From the NCBI RefSeq assembly GCF_001078705.1, contig NZ_CDMW01000001.1:377106-441105 (forward strand): a stretch of DNA of 64,000 nucleotides. The letters are read 5' to 3'. Positions within the stretch are counted from its first letter, which is position 1. Each line of letters starts with the position of its first letter. Under the pieces are notes generated by a model. That model worked only from the letters and a program-made list of their open reading frames with translations, did no database searches and was not told where the DNA came from. The DNA comes from Streptococcus sanguinis (GTDB taxonomy: Bacteria > Bacillota > Bacilli > Lactobacillales > Streptococcaceae). Shown piece by piece: positions 62,245-64,000 of this stretch. The position numbers and the translations under genes were made by a program.

Positions 62245-63677
62245 TGAACTTTGAAACAGTTATCGGACTGGAAGTCCATGTTGAATTGAAGACCAATTCA
62301 AAAATTTTCTCACCGGCTCCAGCTCACTTCGGTGAGGATCCCAATGCCAACACCAATATCATTGACTGGTCCTTCCCAGGTGTCCTGCCTGTTATGAACA
62401 AGGGTGTCATTGACTATGGTATCAAGGCTGCTCTGGCCTTGAACATGGATATTCACCAGAAGATGCACTTTGACCGCAAGAACTACTTCTATCCGGACAA
62501 TCCAAAAGCCTATCAAATTTCTCAGTTTGATGAGCCGATTGGCTACAATGGCTGGATTGAGATTGAGCTAGAAGATGGCACGACCAAGAAAATCCGTATC
62601 GAGCGGGCCCACTTGGAAGAAGATGCTGGAAAGAATACCCACGGCAGCGATGGCTACTCTTATGTGGACCTCAACCGCCAAGGTGTGCCGCTGATTGAGA
62701 TTGTATCGGAAGCAGATATGCGCAGTCCAGAAGAAGCTTATGCCTATCTGACTGCCCTCAAGGAAATCATCCAGTACACGGGTATTTCGGATGTCAAGAT
62801 GGAAGAGGGCTCCATGCGGGTTGATGCCAATATTTCTATCCGTCCTTACGGCCAGAAAGAGTTTGGTACCAAGACTGAGCTGAAAAATCTTAATTCCTTC
62901 AACTTTGTCCGTAAGGGTCTGGCATTTGAGGAAAAACGCCAAGCAGAAATCCTACGCAGTGGCGGTCAAATTCGTCAGGAAACCCGTCGTTACGACGAAG
63001 CAACTGGCGAAACCCTGCTCATGCGAGTTAAGGAAGGTTCAGCGGACTACCGTTACTTCCCAGAGCCTGATCTACCGATCTTTGAGATTGAGGATGCTTG
63101 GATTGAGCAAGTACGTAGCAGCTTGCCAGCCTTTCCAAAAGAACGACGTGCCAAATATGTGGGTGACTACGGTCTGTCTGACTACGATGCCAAGCAGCTG
63201 ACAGCGACGAAGGCTGTGTCAGACTTCTTTGAAGCAGCTGTTGCCGCAGGTGGTGACGCTAAGGCTGTCTCTAACTGGCTCCAAGGAGAAGTGGCTCAAT
63301 ACCTCAATGCCGAAGGCAAGACTATCTCTGAGATTGAGCTGACACCTGAGAATCTGACTGAGATGATTGCTCTGATTGCAGACGGAACGATTTCCTCTAA
63401 GATTGCTAAGAAGGTCTTTGTTCATCTAGCCAAAAATGGCGGCTCTGCTAAAGAGTATGTGCAGAAAGCAGGCCTGATTCAAATCTCAGATCCTGCCCAG
63501 CTTCTTCCAATCATCCAAGAAGTATTTGCCAACAATGAAAAAGCTATCAATGACTATAAAGGCGGCAATAAGAATGCTGCTAAATCCCTGATCGGTCAGC
63601 TCATGAAGGCCACCAAGGGTCAAGCTAACCCACAAGTAGCACAAAAACTGCTCAATGAAGAGTTGGAGAAATTGTAG
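62244..63677 (+). CDS. gatB: Asp/Glu-tRNA amidotransferase subunit B
   Basis: 477 residues. N-terminal [10 protein letters not shown], kinase-like cradle with [10 protein letters not shown]-x-N-S-F-x-F-V-R near 212, and the C-terminal YqeY-like tail domain that reads the tRNA. It phosphorylates and amidates Asp- or Glu-tRNA. Overlaps gatA by one base. Confidence 0.97.
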   Translation: MNFETVIGLEVHVELKTNSKIFSPAPAHFGEDPNANTNIIDWSFPGVLPVMNKGVIDYGIKAALALNMDIHQKMHFDRKNYFYPDNPKAYQISQFDEPIGYNGWIEIELEDGTTKKIRIERAHLEEDAGKNTHGSDGYSYVDLNRQGVPLIEIVSEADMRSPEEAYAYLTALKEIIQYTGISDVKMEEGSMRVDANISIRPYGQKEFGTKTELKNLNSFNFVRKGLAFEEKRQAEILRSGGQIRQETRRYDEATGETLLMRVKEGSADYRYFPEPDLPIFEIEDAWIEQVRSSLPAFPKERRAKYVGDYGLSDYDAKQLTATKAVSDFFEAAVAAGGDAKAVSNWLQGEVAQYLNAEGKTISEIELTPENLTEMIALIADGTISSKIAKKVFVHLAKNGGSAKEYVQKAGLIQISDPAQLLPIIQEVFANNEKAINDYKGGNKNAAKSLIGQLMKATKGQANPQVAQKLLNEELEKL

Positions 63678-63689
63678 AAATAAGTAGAA

Positions 63690-63712
63690 AACCAGTCAAG
63701 AGGCTGGTTTTT
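63690..63712 (+). terminator. Terminator after gatB
   Basis: AACCAGTC / GGCTGGTT with an AAGA loop (one G-U pair), then TTTTG. Confidence 0.8.
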
Positions 63713-63763
63713 GTTGTGGAGAATAAATATGATAAAATAGAAAAAAACATAGGAGCTATAGAT

Positions 63764-64000
63764 ATGAAACAAGTCTCAAAAATAATTATTCTCCTACTAG
63801 CTGGAATATTGATAATGATAGGATTAAGTGCATGTGGAGAGAAAATACCAGAAAATCGCACAAAAGAACAGTACGAATTAGAGAAGGAGTTTCAGCCACT
63901 TTTTGACTTTTTAGCAGAAGAAAAGAAGGATTTCTCAAATGTAAAATTATATAGCAGTAAAATTTTTATGATAGATGAAAATGCTAATAGTAAAATATCA
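63764..64000 (+). CDS. Lipoprotein of unknown function (3' partial)
   Basis: 79 codons visible. A hydrophobic signal ends in the lipobox L-S-A-C (Cys24), followed by Glu/Lys-rich mature protein. AGGAG precedes ATG 63764. AT-rich relative to gatB. It continues past the window edge; no function can be read from the part seen. Confidence 0.75.
   Translation, partial: MKQVSKIIILLLAGILIMIGLSACGEKIPENRTKEQYELEKEFQPLFDFLAEEKKDFSNVKLYSSKIFMIDENANSKIS

Noticed and set aside
1-64000. CRISPR arrays, tRNA and rRNA genes
   Set aside because: No regular repeat-spacer pattern, clover-leaf or rRNA-like stretch was seen by eye.

Overview
The window looks like the chromosome of an oral Streptococcus, most probably Streptococcus sanguinis. 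The reasons are moderately low GC, strong GGAGG ribosome sites, many TTGACA/TATAAT promoters (often extended TG-N), the streptococcal order secA-aroF-aroG-acpS-alr-recG, codY next to a nicotinamidase gene, and cobalamin and ethanolamine genes, which few streptococci carry. This assignment is inference; no rRNA or tRNA gene is visible.

Layout. 1-8.4 kb: the end of one peptide/metal-type ABC transporter (ATPase, AstE-like metallohydrolase, two permeases), then a NikABCDE-type importer. 8.5-12.9 kb: a flavin reductase-like protein, queG on the minus strand, and three unrecognised membrane proteins. 13.0-18.7 kb: an operon for a secreted HAD phosphatase lipoprotein, EutP, and late cobalamin enzymes (CobD, PduX, CobT, PduO). 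18.7-34.3 kb: the ethanolamine (eut) microcompartment locus with its regulators EutV/EutW. 34.8-43.1 kb: secA, two DAHP synthases, acpS, alr, recG. 43.1-46.4 kb: two tiny overlapping ORFs, asparaginase, and a HAD-MazG-like fusion. 46.4-51.7 kb: a type VII secretion LXG polymorphic-toxin locus with an EndoU tip (its gene broken by an in-frame TAG), a barnase-like orphan tip with barstar-like immunity, and a third orphan tip. 51.7-58.2 kb: universal stress protein, aminotransferase, a large LPXTG coiled-coil SEC10/PgrA-type surface protein, codY, nicotinamidase. 58.2-63.7 kb: a T-box leader, aspS, gatC, gatA, gatB. The window ends in a partial lipoprotein gene.

How it works together. Ethanolamine is cleaved by AdoCbl-dependent EutBC inside a shell of EutS/L/M/N-type proteins. 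Acetaldehyde goes to acetyl-CoA (EutE) and acetyl-phosphate (PduL-type EutD), or to ethanol (EutG). EutT, PduO, CobD, PduX and CobT supply the cofactor. I find paired hexaloop hairpins of the ANTAR type (loop A1, G4), overlapping intrinsic terminators, in front of three transcription units: the phosphatase-eutP-cob operon, eutG and eutA. A fourth pair lies in a minus-strand RNA headed by an AdoCbl riboswitch, between pduO and eutG. This is the architecture of the EutX/Rli55 sponge RNAs known from Enterococcus and Listeria, here transcribed against the surrounding operons. B12 supply and ethanolamine breakdown would therefore share one antitermination switch, and a secreted phosphatase of unknown substrate belongs to the same regulon.

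The second notable locus is aspS-gatCAB. The AspRS has His at the position linked to non-discriminating enzymes, and its T-box leader reads best with an AAC (Asn) specifier. Together these suggest a second, tRNA-Asn-dedicated aspartylation/transamidation route.
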